22,765 bases of DNA, from positions 635,285-658,049 of the forward strand of contig NW_019091415.1 of assembly GCF_001949145.1 (NCBI RefSeq), read 5' to 3'. The notes below the pieces were generated by a model. The model was not told the DNA's origin. It did no database searches and was given only the letters and a program-made list of their open reading frames with translations. The stretch comes from Acanthaster planci (Eukaryota > Echinodermata > Asteroidea > Valvatida > Acanthasteridae). Both the position numbers and the translations under genes were made by a program. Below are positions 9,328-20,527 of this stretch, piece after piece; position 1 is the stretch's first letter; every line of letters starts with the position of its first letter.

Positions 9328-9517
9328 TGAGTACTTGGACGAGACTCGTTTCCCTCTGCCCATAATGAGTACTTGGACAAGACTCGTTTCCCTCTGCCCA
9401 TAATGAGTACTTGGACAAGACTCGTTTCCCTCTGCCCATAATGAGTACTTGGACAAGACTCGTTTCCCTCTGCCCATAATGAGTACTTGAACAACATTCA
9501 TTTTCCTCTGTACCAAA
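9328..9517. repeat. 38-bp tandem repeat, five copies
   Basis: The unit begins TGAGTACTTGGACAAGACTC and ends CCCTCTGCCCATAA. Copies start at 9328, 9366, 9404, 9442 and 9480. Copies 2-4 are identical, copy 1 differs by one base (GACGAG), and copy 5 is degenerate (TTGAACAACATTCATTTTCC). Because 38 is not a multiple of three, the minus-strand translation gives the same peptide motif in all three frames (KRVLSKYSLWAEGNES type). Those open frames are a repeat artefact and not a gene. Confidence 0.95.
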
Positions 9518-12500
9518 TGATATCTCACTGTAATTGTCAGACATGAAAGAGGACTTGACTACAACACTTTTGTGAGTCTCTGAAACATAGAAATTAATGT
9601 GGTACATGTATGTACCAAACATGGATCTTGATGCTGCCCAGATTGTGCAGTTAGGAGGATATTGAACTGTATGGAGGACACTTCTGTTATGATGAGATCA
9701 TTAGCTTTTCGTCTGTAAATTTGTTCCTAAGGAAAGTCATTCTGTTACTGTGTTGGTGAGCAGTGAAATTAATTCTTGATTAATGTGTCTTTTCAACCTG
9801 CAAAAGTTGACTTCACTATGTAAATATTTATCCCATAGAAGTACTTTTGGCTTCTGGTCTGAAAGGCAAACTCTAATGTCTATTGTAGCAATTTATTTGT
9901 AATATTTTGTCATTAATTGTTATGACCGTTTTATGCTAGATTTCAAATAGCCAGTTGACTGCTACTGAAGACAAGCTCTTTGAAAGGGGACTTATAAACT
10001 GCACAGAAACAATTTTCATTTGATATCAAGCTAGAGAAGAATGCCTTGCTAGTTTCACCAACATATTCCAAATGTGAGGGAGTTAACTGCTTGTCTTAAA
10101 CATAGTTTCCAATGAACCACGTTGCAGTCAGCTGCTAGCCTGTGTGTGGAGAGAATCTGATTTCAAATATGATTTTCTCTCCTTTTGTTCACATTATTGT
10201 TTAAATTCAGCCTATTTTTAAATCGCTTATTTTTGTCTTCACTGAAAGTTTTGCCATTTTGTATAAAAGCCATCTCAGGACTAGAAAATGTCAAAAACCA
10301 ACTGAATAATTGTGTGTGAGTTGTTACTACATAATTGACAGATATTTTGTAATGATGATTTGGTTATTGAAAATTAACAAACTAATATATAAGCACAAGA
10401 ATTGCTAATTTAAGTTCTGATTGAAGTTTCCCTGAATTCGATTTATCTGCTCTCTTTCTTTTTTTTCCTCCTTCCATTGTAATTGTTCAGATCAGCAAAC
10501 AGTTTGTTCATATAGCTTCATGAAATATCTTTTCTCTTCCAGTAGATGGAGTTTTAAAAATTCTAAAATAAGAATTTCTCTGTTTAAATAGATACACCTG
10601 GTTGGCGAATAACATAACATTGTCAAACTACAATTTAGTTTCCCCTGTCTCCAACACACAATATTCATGAAATTATCTTGTAGGCAGTACACTAGTCAAC
10701 CAGGCTGTCCCACAGCATACAAGCATTAGAATGCAGCAGAGTTGTTGTATTTGTAGGGATGCGTATATGAATACAGCTAAAAAGGTGAACCTGTGTACTG
10801 TACAATTATTGCTACTCTTCAGTTAGGTTTCATTTACTAATGTGCAGTCAAAAGGGCCTAATGCTGTGTTCCAGTCATGTGCTTGTTCTTCAGAGCTTGA
10901 CAGTGCTGTGTATTAGGTACTACACAGGGCATATGTATTGACTTTGTAGATACATGTTTGTGATAAGTGAGTGGTAAACCTTGACGTGAGAAATATAACA
11001 TGGTTGGTAGTAATTCAAGACCTCTGAAAGGGACTTGTAACGTTGCTGAGAAGAGCCAGTTTTTTGTGATACATTTAGAAGGGTTGCATGAAAGGCAGTC
11101 ACTGTAGACTGAGACATGAAATAGTCACAGCTGGCATGACAGTGTACATATGTTTACTAGTGTTATTATACACAAAATACCGCATTTTCTTAAAGTTATT
11201 TGTAAAAGAGTTTCGTTGTTTAGCAAGGCTACAGGTACTTGCAAGTTACATTTGTAAAATTTAATATTTGTAGGCATAAACTAAGGCAAGAGAGTTATTA
11301 CAAATGAAATCAATTGTGCAATCACCCATTTCACAGGGTAAACAAATGAGAAACTTGATAATTTCCAGTATTATTATAAGGATAGTCAGTTTCATTGGTT
11401 TCATCTCTGGTACAGCAGAGTGAAATTGCCTTATAACTCCTAGGCTGTTTACAGATGCTAAAAATAACTTAACATTTTTTAGGGTCTTCTCACCCAAAAG
11501 AAATGGCCCTAGAAGTCAGCTTGTATAAAAACCCTAGCTGTTGTCCTTTCACTCCATCGGTATAAATATTTAATACTATTTGTTTAGATAAGACTTGAAG
11601 CTATGCATGGTGGAAGTACTAAATTAGGTTAGGCTTGGGGTGGCACCATGTACAAGAAAATATCTCTAAACTGTTTGTTTAGTTCTTCACAAACTAGTGA
11701 GTTGAAAGGAAAACCAGCCTAGGCTTGCTTTAAGAGGAGTCATCTCAACTGCTTGTAACTATCACACAGTAAAGATTATGTAAGGTCATACTGTGTGGTT
11801 GAGTCCCATTAGAACAATCTTGTAAAGGTTAATGTGAAGCAGTAATCAGTAGGGGGATTGCTAGTTGTGACACCTTGGAGTCAGTTCTGTTGAACTAGTA
11901 CCACTGCTGCATGGAATCCATGTTTATAGTGTATGTCACAGGCTACATGTACATGTATGTACAGCAAGCTGGTCTTGCTTGTAAGTTATAGACTTATTAC
12001 GGACTGCAGTGAAACTAAATCAACCCTGGACTTTTTGTCACCATTTCTTTTTGGGGGGGGGGAGGAAGCACATGCCACCATTTGTGGAAGACTGAACATT
12101 TGTCATTGCTTTGTAAAAGCAAACTTAAAGTATCCCTGTGACTTTCTCAGTTGTTTCAAATCAAATAATGTGCTGTGGAATGCTGTGTCTAAATAATTCA
12201 AACGAGATAAAATCCCAAACCAACATGAAGTTAAAAAGTTGGTATCTTCATAGATTCAGTATAATTGCTGTTCTGCTGACTGACTTTGGTGGAGATTTCA
12301 TGAAACCATTTTATTTCCAAAGTCAAAATGTAAATACAATAGAACCCCTCCAGTCAAAAATTTGGAAATTGCAAGAGTATTCAGTTCAAATCACTACTGT
12401 TGCATTTGGACCAGTATCACCTTTGATTTACCTTTGGTCTAAAATGTGTAAATATGTTAATTATTGTATGCTTGACCCGCAAGCTTGTGCATGTATTTTG

Positions 12501-13049
12501 AATTACTTGCCTCAAGTAAGCTAGAGTAAATGGGCACAAGGTGCTATATAATATGATGTGCCAGTAGTTGATTTAGAATGCCCAGACTTGTTTGGAGACT
12601 GTATATGACCTCATTGTCCCTGGTGGGGAAGAACAGCACCCTAGTGTATCTTCATTCTCTCCTTGTTCTTAAACTTGAGAAACAGTGAGTATAGAATGAT
12701 ATGGTACATGTTTTTCATCTCAGACTCTGAGACACTTTTAATCTGGGCCCCGAGTGTTATGGATAGTTTTTCTGATAGTTCATGTGATTTAATACCACAG
12801 TTCATTCTACTCTTCTGCTGGAAGTGTCCATGCTAAAGAGGAAATGTCTTTATCATCTGTATTCAAAACTGTCAACCCGGTGTTCATCAATCAAACATTA
12901 GGAATCATAGAACGCTACTAAGGCTATGCCCACAGTTTATAGATAACAAAACCAGAATGCTTTCTACAGAGGACCAGGCAATAGTTTTTCTTCTGTGATT
13001 TCCACACTGAGTTTTATAAATTAAGAATTTATTCTCCTGAAGATTTAAT
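9518..13049. other. Gene-poor interval right of POMGNT1
   Basis: No exon with recognisable similarity is seen on either strand. It includes a double TACATGTA palindrome at 11944-11957 and ten consecutive G at 12053-12062. A 128-codon open frame at 12138-12524 has no recognisable domain and reads like AT-rich noncoding sequence. Part may belong to the POMGNT1 3' UTR. Confidence 0.55.
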
Positions 13050-13230
13050 TGGAGATGATACTTGTGGTGATGGTGATGAATGATGCATGCATGGTTGCCA
13101 TGACAGCAGTTAATAATGATATTTGTTATGAAAATCATCACAGTAATGGTAACATTGAGATATATAGTACTGGTTAAAGTACAGTTGATAACAGCAATGG
13201 CAAGGATTATGGTAATGTTGATGGGTGATA
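13050..13230. repeat. Degenerate RRT trinucleotide-like tract
   Basis: The sequence is strongly biased to GAT, GGT and AAT triplets (for example GGTGATGGTGATGAATGATG, and further GGTAATG, GGTAACA and GTTGATGGGTGATAG units). It looks like an old, mutated trinucleotide microsatellite. It has no gene-like features. Confidence 0.5.
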
Positions 13231-13315
13231 GTTACGCTAATAGTGACCATTTGCAAAACAGTTTTGTGTCAGAGGCACCACCCATTGGTACTACATGTAC
13301 CTTGGAGTGTTAGAC

Positions 13316-13390
13316 TGGTTCTCATTTCTGTATTATTTTCCTCTTACTGGAAATGAAATATATCGTGTATGAAATTTGGCGTGAGAACCA
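13316..13390. repeat. Short inverted repeat with 9-bp arms
   Basis: TGGTTCTCA (13316-13324) pairs perfectly with TGAGAACCA (13382-13390) across a 57-base loop. A related GTTCTCA lies near 13621. It may be part of a small eroded element together with the palindrome at 13441-13461. No target duplication is recognised. Confidence 0.45.
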
Positions 13391-13440
13391 ATCAAATGAA
13401 GTTCTATTCAACGGGGAAAAGAACGAACAATTCGGTGACG

Positions 13441-13461
13441 TGATCAGTGATCCACTGATCA
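13441..13461. repeat. Near-perfect 21-bp palindrome
   Basis: TGATCAGTG-ATC-CACTGATCA has 9-bp arms with no mismatch and a 3-base centre, able to form a tight hairpin or a dyad binding site. It lies in a noncoding interval, and no neighbouring promoter elements are evident. Confidence 0.8.
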
Positions 13462-16400
13462 GATGATCGTGATTTATGCACATATTGTATAGAACTTGTT
13501 GATGGTACTTTGGCAAAAACAGTAGAATTACTAAATAACAAGAGATGCACTTGTGGCAAATGAGCAAGAATCTGTGGGTGAGGTGTAGTGAAATGTTTAC
13601 AATGCGCAGTTTACTGGAACCTGTTCTCATACTTGTGACAAGTGTACAAAGTAACTTGTGTAACCATGCATGCGTATATCATCATAGATACACCTGTCAC
13701 ATCATTCTTAATTTGCATAAGATTTCCAAACAAAAAATAGTTTGAAAAAAGATGTTCATAATGTTAGCATCAATTCATGTGTGTAAATTCTGAGTCTTAA
13801 CTCAGGGGTACCCAGTAGAAGGGCATGGACTAAAAGCAACATAAGGAAACAAGATATGGTTCATACCTGGATCCTTCAGAAGGAATTTGCAGCTGATCAG
13901 AGGCTAACTACTTTGTAGTACAAACAAAATCATTCAAATAATACAAAACCAAATAAAGTCCTACACTATCTGTGAAGAGTAAATTGAACCACTTATCTTA
14001 GCTGCACCAGTGTTGTTTGTATTGGGAGTCTAACTGAACTCAGAATTGGAAGCACATTTGATTTTAAAAACATAAAACATTTGCATTATATTCTTGTCTT
14101 TTACTTGTGTATGCAATATTGCTCTCACCTATGCACTTCAATACATGCACTCTTTTTAATAATAATGTTTCTTGGGTTAATAATTCAGAATGACATCATT
14201 ATGAGGTATTTGGGTGGTTAATTGATACTACAAATTGTCTTTAGTGAAATTTTGCTTGATTTTAAGGGCTGGATAAAACTAAATTGTAAATAAAGATGAC
14301 TTTGGTTGGCCCTTGGCTGATATGGATGGCACTCAAGCACCAAAGTAATAGGAGATATATGTACACTATGTAGTGACGTTTCCAAGTAAGATGGTGTGCC
14401 ATTGTGTGCGGGCTTATCCACCCAAATCAGTGGAAGTGGGATCCACAGTCGAGAAAAGAGGAATTTTTGGTTTTGTTTGGAAAGGTGCTTTTTTGAAAGG
14501 GAGGGGGGATGATCCTACTGAACCCTATGCTAAAAACCTAAATTGATAGGATATATTGACAACTGTTACCTGGTTTCTACACAGTGTATAATTGTGTATA
14601 GTGTATCATGTCAGTAGCTACAGTGTAATATGCATGATGGTTCCAAGAATTTTTTTGAACAGAATTAGTAATGGAGTCCACGTAAAATCTCTTGGATGCT
14701 ACCTACTTATAGTTTTCTTGATTCCTTTTATGTAGTATTGTGTGAGGAACCATTTTAAACTGCTAAGATCAATATTCTAAGCCTCTTCACCATCAGTCAA
14801 GAATATGAATTATGTTGTATTCCAGTTCATCAAAGTGCTATATTTTTGGTGCAGATTGGTTTTTGTCTTCACATTTGTTTATGCGTGCCATTGCATATTA
14901 GAAATAAAAATGTATTTGTACTAACACTTCTTGTACTCACTGAGTAATATTTTCCCAGGTTTTTAACTTCAGGTACTTTGCTTTGGCAGTAGTAAGAAAT
15001 TCAAAACAAGATCAGTTGCATTTCATTTTACTTTTTGTGATTAGTTGCAGTGAAAATCTGTTGATCTTATTTAAATGACTTTCGTATCATTCCATGAAAG
15101 GCTGAAGTCTGGGCACTGTTTCATCATAAATGGCATTTTTAAAAGATCAGTGTTTCACTTTATCATAGGTATGCCACGTGATCCGCTCAACCAGGCTTTT
15201 CATAATTTGGGATTGTGTTCTAGGTAGCTACCAAAACAGAGATGACAAGGGAAACTGTTTGGTTTAAATGACTTGAAGTTCTGCAAGATGGGAGTACGTG
15301 TATGTGCAAAAATGAGGCTTGGGGCATCTAACTTATCCCTTCTGTAAAGTGTTGTTTCAGAAAGAACCATTGGTAAGAATCCTTTCGCAGTGTTTAATTC
15401 TCGAGTAGCCGGGTTATTTTGGCCCGTTTCACAGCTGGTTGGGGCATATTCTGTATCCTCCCCAAGAAATCGGCTGTGCTACTCATTTTGTTGAAACTTG
15501 GCATGCATGTAACAACACTCATTTTCATTGTAAAGATGGTTTTGTTCGTCATTGGAAGGTCAAGGCTACTTGTGTGCCAGCCCATGTGCATTGAACACTG
15601 AAGTGGAAAAAGTATACATTTTTTGGCTGACCTGTCTTAGAAAAATGCATGCTGTGCAAGAACGGCATGTTCGCTTTTCACTAAATTGGTGCCAAAATGA
15701 CCGCAAAGAATTACTCTAAGAACTTCTACAGACTCAGCCCTTTAAAAAAAATGCACGGTGGTGACATCGTAAAAAAAATTGAGGGGGGAGTGGGATCTGC
15801 CCCCCACCTAGCACTTTATGGTTAAAACTATATGCTGTGCCCAATGAACTTCAAATTGAGGGAAAACTCAAGGGAAAGGGAAAAAAGGCTCAGATAGATG
15901 TACTGAAATACAGATAGACAAATATGGACAGACGAATTTGATGACAAGTACATCGGCAAAGTTCCAATACCATTCAAGTGGATTATGGCTCTTTTTTTAA
16001 TTAATGTAATATACAAAAGCAAGCTTTGGGTTAATATTTCTTAAAGGAACAAAATACAATAAACAAACACTAATGTATTAGTTATAAGGTTACAACCAGG
16101 CATATGGCCAGAAGTTAACAACAAAATCCTCTAATATTTTTCAGCAGTGTGGCGACTGCAGCAAGCAAGTCTTTTTAAATTAGTTATCCCTGAAAAAAAA
16201 TGCAAAATATAAAAATCTTAAAACGTAGACAAAGATTTTGGGGAGAGGCAGTTACCCAAAACAAAAATGGATCACAAGGGAAGAATCTGGGTGAGACAGT
16301 TTTCAACATAAATGACTTCAACCAAAAGCTTTAACATGTTTGCAGTCTTATTCATATTTTGAACCACTGTATCCATGCTCTAAGAAAAAGAATTCTTGCC

Positions 16401-17756
16401 CTGGCTCTAACCCAAATGCCAATCTCTAGTCAGTGTACCTCTGAAGGCATACAGGGATTGCATGGAGAATTGTGTTACTTTCCTCCGCAAAGCATGTGAC
16501 TTAAATTATGCAGATGGTTGCGAAAGATCAAAATGCCTATGACAAGTAAATATTTAATGAAAACTACTGAGTATCTAATTTAAAATTGTTCACATTGTGA
16601 ATATTAAAAAGTTATTGCAGGTCATGCAGTCACTTCTGGAGCCAAAGCCCTGAATATTTAACGAGATACAACCATAAAGCAGCACTGGTAGGATAGTTTG
16701 CAATGATTCATTTGTCTTAACTATATCTGCAGTTGATGTTTACAGCTCAGTTACTTGAAATATACTTAGTCATGATAAAATAGTTTACAGTATCAAAACA
16801 GCATAATTTTTGAAGCTACAAAATTGTTTGATTTGCAAATCTTAATAGTTTCAAGTAAGTACTTGTTTTCTTTTGGCATATATATGCTTGAATGTATTCA
16901 GAACACAACTGGGCTGATATTGAAAATTGCAAACGGAAGTGAGAAGTAAACAAGGGAGGCTTTTTCTTTACTTTTAACAAAGCTGAGCAACAGATGATAG
17001 CATTTTAAATTATTAAATTAAAAACAAAACGTTCAACTAGTAACAGGTTAGTTCTTCAACAGCAGGCTAATATACCAGTGAAACTGTAGCTAATGGAAGA
17101 AACTTCCTACGAACTTAGCTATCAATTACATGTTGAGTATTTCACTGATATAAATTCTTACAGTTTGTAAATGCTAACATGATGTTTCCTTAAATTGCTA
17201 CATAATTTCAATAATACAGTAAAGAGCATGGATCCACATTAACAACGACCTGTGACTGCATGTACATGTATACAATTACTGCCACTGATTGAAAATTGAA
17301 TAAATCCTGGGTTTTTTTATTGGACAAAGTGAACTCACGCGTCATATGAGTAAAACAAAATTTAAGCCTTTGCTCATGATTAAAACTTGATGTGAACAAA
17401 CATTAAAGGTATAATGACTAGTCCGGTAAAGTTGGCTACAGTGTACCACTGCTTGAACTAACGACTCAGCAGTTCTCGTACTATGAACAAAATGATACAA
17501 ATATCCTTCAGACCTCTCTCATTCAGTATTACAGATGGCACACTTTGATATCACTTATGAGTAAAAATAAATTGGAATTCACCACAACAATTTTTGAGTT
17601 AGAAATCCTTAAATCTTGCACAATGTAAATCAGCAGGCACTTTTTTCAACCACATTATGTCCTAGCTTTGGTCAAGGTATTCGTCATTTCATGCATTAGC
17701 CAGACTGCACAAGCTAGTTATCTATAACCTCCTGCCAAACAGCGACCTTGCGCAGA
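13462..17756. other. Noncoding interval between the two genes
   Basis: No recognisable exon lies on either strand. AATAAA occurs on the plus strand at 13952-13957, 14289-14294 and 14903-14908; the last is followed by TGTATTTGTACT-rich sequence and could be a cleavage site of an unidentified plus-strand transcript. The stretch at about 15400-15830 looks repeat-like (GAAACTTGGCATGCATGTAA and a CCCCCCACC tract) but I cannot classify it. The stretch at 15890-15950 has degenerate AGATAGAC repeats. Confidence 0.5.
14903..14908 (+). promoter_or_regulatory. Candidate AATAAA poly(A) signal, plus strand
   Basis: AATAAA is followed within 30 bases by a U/GU-rich stretch (TGTATTTGTACT, TTCTTGTACTC), the usual layout of a cleavage site. 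It lies about 5.9 kb past the POMGNT1 stop, so assignment to that gene is doubtful. Confidence 0.3.
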
Positions 17757-17783
17757 CAGTGTGATATGTCAGTCAGCTGAACC

Positions 17784-18371
17784 TGCATATCCAGTGTCGG
17801 ACTACTCGTACTTGAACTCGAGTACAATTCGCATACCAATTATGGCAATAAGTACTTAGCCCGTACTCAATCGCGAGTACTCGGGGAAAAAACCCAAGTA
17901 CTCAGCACATACTCATAATTTTGTACTTGAATTCGTCCTTAAATGTGACAAATTGTACTCGGTTAACTTGATCCCAGTCATGCAGTACTCCAAATAGAAA
18001 TTGGGATTTTTTATATTAGTTTTTCGATACTAAACTTTGACCGAAAATTTCACGTGTAAGCTACACGTTAAAAGTCACACAGTGTTTTTATTATTTCTGC
18101 CTCGTATTCATGAATGGATGTTGGCATGGTATCGCTGGTGTACATGAATTCATATTTCCATGATGTTTTAGTTTTACAATGTACTCAGATGTACTTGATT
18201 ATCTTTGTACTTGTACTCGGCTCGTACTATGACTCTGAAAAACTAAAAACTTGGATTTTTGGCCCAGGACTTGATTAAAAAGTACTCAAACTTGGTCTAT
18301 ACTTGGCACTGTGTGTACTCGGAAAACTTGGTGCTCGAATTTTGATACTTGACTGCATCACTGCGCATATC
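17784..18371. repeat. 8-bp target site duplication of the hAT element
   Basis: TGCATATC at 17784-17791 directly precedes the CAGTG terminus, and CGCATATC at 18364-18371 directly follows the CACTG terminus. Seven of eight bases match. Eight bases is the duplication length expected for hAT transposons. Confidence 0.75.
17792..18363. mobile_element. Non-autonomous hAT element (MITE) rich in AGTACT
   Basis: The 572-bp segment starts CAGTGTCGGACTACTCGTAC and, read from the other end, CAGTGATGCAGTCAAGTATC. CAGTG termini flanked by an 8-bp duplication are diagnostic of hAT elements. Both arms consist of many direct and inverted variants of GTACTTG, GTACTCG and GAGTAC (for example 17802-17830, 17867-17885, 18180-18235, 18318-18345). 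There is no transposase frame, so it needed a helper. It is related in sequence style to the fragment at 97-298. Termini are imperfect and the duplication has one mismatch, so the copy is not young. Confidence 0.8.
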
Positions 18372-18377
18372 ACACTG

Positions 18378-20454
18378 ACTGCATGGGGTTGCAGTTCGCC
18401 TTGATTTTTCCACTGCACACGGACAGCTAGCCAGTGCAGCTAATGATGAATGCCTTGATCAAGGTTGATGTCCATGTTTATCAGGATGTCACACTGAGTG
18501 GTATATCAACATGATGAGGCACATGAGAGACTAGTCAGTGAACATTTATTCTCAATTGTAAGCTTAAGTGAATTGAAACTAGGACCAGTTGGAATATATC
18601 AATCACCACTTATTTGTCATCTAAGATCACATGAGGTGATATGTTGGGGATTGTTTTAAAAAAGGAGTTCCAAACTGACAGGCAGCAATCAATGGCAACT
18701 GATCTACATCAAGTCTTGCATGACCTGAGCAGTTCTCTGCTTATTGCTAATAGTTCCATCTTGACAGAGGCAAACTGTAGACTGTTTACGAGGTGACATG
18801 GAATTCAACTTTACTGCATAATGCAAATTGCTCTGTAGAAATGGAATTTTGAGTTTCCATGTCTAATTAACCCTCCAGGTCACTGTAGCATATTTCGAAA
18901 ATGTTATAGATACACAGAGATATTTCAGAATCTAATCAAACAGATGATAAAAACATGAAATTACATGAACCTGTGTTCAGAAAAAGAAAGACATTTCTAA
19001 TTAATCTTACCAGGACTCCTCTAAATCTTTGAAATACTCTTTTGTCTTCACTATCCTCTAAACCAAGAAAGACTTATCTAAACTGAAAGAATTCACTCAA
19101 ACTAGCAAAAAGTTCGACATGGTGGGTTTTAAAATTAGTGCTGGCTTCCACACACAATCCTCACATCTGGGGGCTAAATCAAATTTAAAAAAAGGACTAC
19201 AGCACTCCCTGTCCCTTTCCAAACTGTTTAAGATTAAGAACAAATCGGTGGTCATGCCATTAGTGAACTAAACGATATGGCAGTACACATTTCACCAAGA
19301 TGAAGTTGCTGTACATTTGTCAGTAGCAAAATTTGGGTGGGAACACAAGCAGAGAGTTTTTCTAGCACAGCCACAAATACATACAGGTATTTATCCTGAA
19401 CAAATGGGTTAATAGTAAGAAGATATCATCCATTTGGTTTTTTTTGGGGGGGTCTTTTCACATGAGTACAAAAGCTCTCTTTTCTCCAATCCCTCCCAGA
19501 GTAAAAAACAGAAGAAAATGAAAAAAAGAAAAAACAAAAAAGAGGATGGCAAAGGTATTGCTTTGTCATTTCAGCTGGTACGTCCAGGTTTTCTTTGCCT
19601 GACCATATTCTGGGAGTAAGTGTACAAGATACCATTTATCCGGGGTACTTCCTGGAAAGTACATGCAATTACTTTAAAAATATCAAGTATTCAGTCAAAA
19701 TGAATTTTCCTGGTCTTTATGTAGCCTGCATATTAAATATTGTAATGATTTTTGATTTTTGAAAAACCATATCAGACTGTTGGAGGCTCTGATACACTCT
19801 CTTTTTTTAATCTAAGACATAATGGATGTTACACTTTGTAATACATGTACACTGTAAGTGTGAAGTCATGTTACAGGTCTATTTATACCATGACCAAGAC
19901 TAGTCACCATCACCTTAGAGAGTCCGTTTAACTCAAATAATCTATGGTAGCGGTGGCAACAGGTATTTCTGGAAGACCTGTGTGTGCATGTAATTCAAGC
20001 TATCATCACAATACTGGCCTAAATAATGTCACATATGTGCGAGGGGGGGGGTTTACTCACAGTTTGGCAGAAATACATAATGCCAACTTATGACACTTTT
20101 TGAAAAGTGTACACAGAGTGTTAACCAATCTCCCAGTGCATATGTTCTGTATCCTCATGAAAAGGTGGAAAAAGGGAAGCTCCTTTAAACACAGATGGTA
20201 TTTGAGTAACTCCTTTCCAACTGGTCTCTTATCATTTCTCTGGACTGACCAGTTTATACAAGCTACTATCTCCTGTGGAGTAAACAAGAAACAAACACAA
20301 CTAAACAAACAAACAAACAAACAAACACACTTCTTTACCCCTTCCTCTCAATCCCTTCCTATGAAGTACTTTTTCATGGCCATCTAGCACAGCTCAAGTA
20401 AGATTCTTCTCATCCATGATCACCTCAATCAAAATCAGAAATGCTGCCTCTGGA
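18378..20454. other. Noncoding interval left of the LamG gene end
   Basis: No recognisable exon. Low-complexity items are T/G runs at 19437-19452, an A-rich stretch at 19500-19545, nine G at 20043-20051 and an (AAAC)n microsatellite near 20302-20328. Part may belong to the 3' end of the minus-strand LamG transcript. Confidence 0.5.
20302..20328. repeat. (AAAC)n microsatellite
   Basis: About six to seven uninterrupted AAAC units, with looser ACAAAC copies on either side. Confidence 0.9.
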
Positions 20455-20521
20455 TTTATTTTCTGAATTACATTGTATGTTTTGAATATTGGTGACAATA
20501 ATAATGCAAAGTGTTGAAGAA

Positions 20522-20527
20522 TTTATT
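20522..20527 (-). promoter_or_regulatory. Candidate poly(A) signal of the LamG gene
   Basis: TTTATT on the plus strand is AATAAA on the minus strand. It is the first canonical signal past the LamG stop codon (about 0.8 kb), and the minus strand is T-rich just downstream. A second AATAAA lies at 20455-20460. It is a plausible transcript end, with no direct proof in the sequence. Confidence 0.45.

Larger units (their letters stand above)
17757..18377. repeat. 12-bp inverted repeat flanking the hAT element
   Basis: CAGTGTGATATG at 17757-17768 has an exact reverse complement CATATCACACTG at 18366-18377. The right arm overlaps the right target duplication of the hAT element. When the element and one duplication are ignored, the two arms lie about 17 bases apart, which indicates a pre-existing hairpin site. 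Confidence 0.65.

Noticed and set aside
9328-9517. CRISPR-like direct repeats
   Set aside because: The repeats abut with no unique spacers, and the surrounding DNA is clearly animal.
9270-9622. Three overlapping minus-strand open frames encoding repeated KRVLSKYSLWAEGNES-like peptides
   Set aside because: They are translations of the 38-bp tandem array. Because the period is not a multiple of three, the same peptide appears in every frame, which is not how a real repeat protein is built.
12138-12524. 128-codon open frame on the plus strand
   Set aside because: The peptide has no recognisable domain, signal or repeat, its codon use looks like random AT-rich DNA, and no splice or promoter context supports it.
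19426-19635. Overlapping open frames on both strands rich in Lys or Phe
   Set aside because: They come from T-, G- and A-rich low-complexity runs and have no gene-like features.
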